64,000 bases of DNA from Streptomyces griseoaurantiacus (GTDB lineage Bacteria > Actinomycetota > Actinomycetes > Streptomycetales > Streptomycetaceae). Made by a program: the position numbers and the translations under genes. The DNA is taken from NCBI GenBank assembly GCA_014656015.1, contig BNBP01000005.1, forward strand, positions 94,731 through 158,730, written 5' to 3'. Shown piece after piece: positions 62,869-64,000 of this stretch. The notes under the pieces are model-generated. The model did not search any database and was not told where the DNA came from. It saw only the letters and a list, made by a program, of their open reading frames with translations. Each line of letters starts with the position of its first letter. Positions within the stretch are counted from its first letter, which is position 1.

Positions 62869-64000
62869 ATGCGTGACACTTCCCCGCTCACCCGTCGTGC
62901 GGTGCTCGGCCTCGCCGCCGCCGTCCCCCTGGCCGCCGCCGTACCCGCGGCCACCGCCACTTCCGCGCACGCCGCCACCGCCATCGGCGGGGAGCGGCTC
63001 GGCCTTCCCGGCCTCCAGGTGCGGGGCGGTGTCGACGTGCCCGCCAAGCTCACCGCCCGCGCCTGGCTGGTCGCCGACCACGAGAGCGGAGAGGTCCTCG
63101 CGGCCTTCAACGCGCACAAGCACCTGGCCCCGGCGTCCACGCTGAAGATGCTGTTCGCGGACACCGTGCTGGGCAAGTTCGACCGCACCGACCGGCACAA
63201 GGTGACCCGGGAGGAGATCGCGGACGTGCCGGCGGGCTCCAGCCTCGTCGGCATCAAGGAGAACATCACCTACACCGTCGAGCAGTTGTGGCTCGGCGTC
63301 TTCCTGCGCTCCGGCAACGACGCGGTGCACGTGCTCTCCCACATGAACGGCGGCATCGCGAAGACCGTGGCGGAGATGCAGGCCAGGGCCGCCGACCTCC
63401 AGGCCCTGGACACCCAGGTGCGCAGCCCCGACGGCTTCGACCACAAGGGGCAGGTCTCCTCCGCCTACGACCTGACCCTGTTCGCCCGGCACGGGCTGAA
63501 GAACGACGACTTCCGCCGCTACTGCGGGACGAGGACCGCCGACTTCCCGGCGGGCGGCAAGAAGACCTTCCAGATCCAGAACACCGACCGCCTGCTGACC
63601 GGGGCGTGGGGCCTGGAGACGTACGAGGGCCTCATCGGCGTCAAGAACGGCTACACCAGTCACGCCGGGAACACCTTCACCGGTGCGGCCACCCGGAACG
63701 GGCGCACCCTGCTGGTCAGCGTGCTGCACCCCGAGTCCGGCGGCAACGGCGTCTACAAGGAGACCGCCAAGCTGCTCGACTGGGGCTTCGCGCACGTGGG
63801 CCGGCTGAAGCCGGTGGGGATGCTGGTCGACCCGCTGAGCGAGGGGGGCGCGAAGCGCGTCCCCGCCGACAAGGCGGCCGGGGCGAAGGGCGCGGGCGCC
63901 CGGACGGCCTCGGCCACCGGCGACGGCCCGTCCTGGGGCCTGATCGGCGGCGCCGGCGCGGCGATGGCCCTGCTGGCGGGCGGCGCGCTGGCGCTGCGGG
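62869..64000 (+). CDS. D-alanyl-D-alanine carboxypeptidase, 3' end outside the window
   Basis: 377 residues are visible and the frame is open at the window edge. The N terminus MRDTSPLTRRAVLGLAAAVPLA looks like a Tat-type signal (RR followed by AVLG). The penicillin-binding core has PASTLKM (S-x-x-K), LRSGNDAV (SxN) and VKNGYTSHAG, which occupies the KTG position as KNG. It trims the terminal D-Ala of peptidoglycan stem peptides outside the membrane. Late residues (GLIGGAGAAMALLAGGALALR) begin a C-terminal anchor helix. ATG 62869 lacks a Shine-Dalgarno; an alternative is 62749. Confidence 0.92.
   Translation, partial: MRDTSPLTRRAVLGLAAAVPLAAAVPAATATSAHAATAIGGERLGLPGLQVRGGVDVPAKLTARAWLVADHESGEVLAAFNAHKHLAPASTLKMLFADTVLGKFDRTDRHKVTREEIADVPAGSSLVGIKENITYTVEQLWLGVFLRSGNDAVHVLSHMNGGIAKTVAEMQARAADLQALDTQVRSPDGFDHKGQVSSAYDLTLFARHGLKNDDFRRYCGTRTADFPAGGKKTFQIQNTDRLLTGAWGLETYEGLIGVKNGYTSHAGNTFTGAATRNGRTLLVSVLHPESGGNGVYKETAKLLDWGFAHVGRLKPVGMLVDPLSEGGAKRVPADKAAGAKGAGARTASATGDGPSWGLIGGAGAAMALLAGGALALR

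Overview
The window is chromosomal DNA of a Streptomyces or very close relative. The DNA is extremely GC rich, with G or C in nearly every third codon position. GTG starts and 4-base ATGA/GTGA overlaps are common. There is an actinobacterial class A RNase P RNA, a WhiJ-type XRE/DUF397/ATPase group, a receptor Ser/Thr kinase, and many small actinomycete families (DUF5336, DUF1918, DUF574, DUF5753). I see no tRNA, rRNA, insertion sequence, prophage or CRISPR array. Two genes run off the window: a PAP2 phosphatase at the left edge and a D-Ala-D-Ala carboxypeptidase at the right edge.

0-9.4 kb: membrane lipid and cell wall genes (PAP2, a GT39-like glycosyltransferase, a secreted transglycosylase), then a five-gene minus-strand operon behind a cobalamin riboswitch. 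It encodes a membrane-anchored alpha-toroid protein, a second anchored protein (SCO2322 type), EcfT, a fused double ATPase and an ECF S component. This looks like a B12 or cobamide uptake system, and its two surface proteins may together mimic transcobalamin. 9.4-12.8 kb: a coupled glycosyltransferase, methyltransferase and alpha-toroid operon. 13-16.3 kb: an AraC regulator divergent from a monooxygenase and esterase pair, then the stump of an S41 peptidase. 16.4-25.9 kb: DUF5336 protein, amidase, methyltransferase, two MFS exporters, a DesK/DesR-like two-component system and a MaoC hydratase.

26-36 kb: conserved hypotheticals, including a 54-aa gene; the Nif3, zinc-ribbon and phosphatase operon, whose last gene lacks the usual RNase HI half; KDPG aldolase; YaaA; AraC with an EamA exporter; and rnpB. 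36-48 kb is more accessory in character. It holds an EamA transporter with a coupled small ORF, an anti-sigma-type ATPase gene broken by a local inversion, an aldehyde dehydrogenase and lyase pair, a DJ-1 protein, two MmyB-type regulators, a serpin and an aldo/keto reductase. 48-54 kb: phospholipase D-like protein, universal stress protein, DUF1918, cupin, glycosyltransferase and nucleotidyltransferase. 54-58.5 kb: a transmembrane Ser/Thr kinase followed by an FHA-FAD oxidoreductase fusion, a likely phospho-signalling pair. 58.5-64 kb: a MazG-like protein, DUF574 methyltransferase, DUF397, XRE-DUF5753 and divergent ATPase group, then DoxX and the carboxypeptidase.

Family calls are from reading translated sequence. 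No database search was run.
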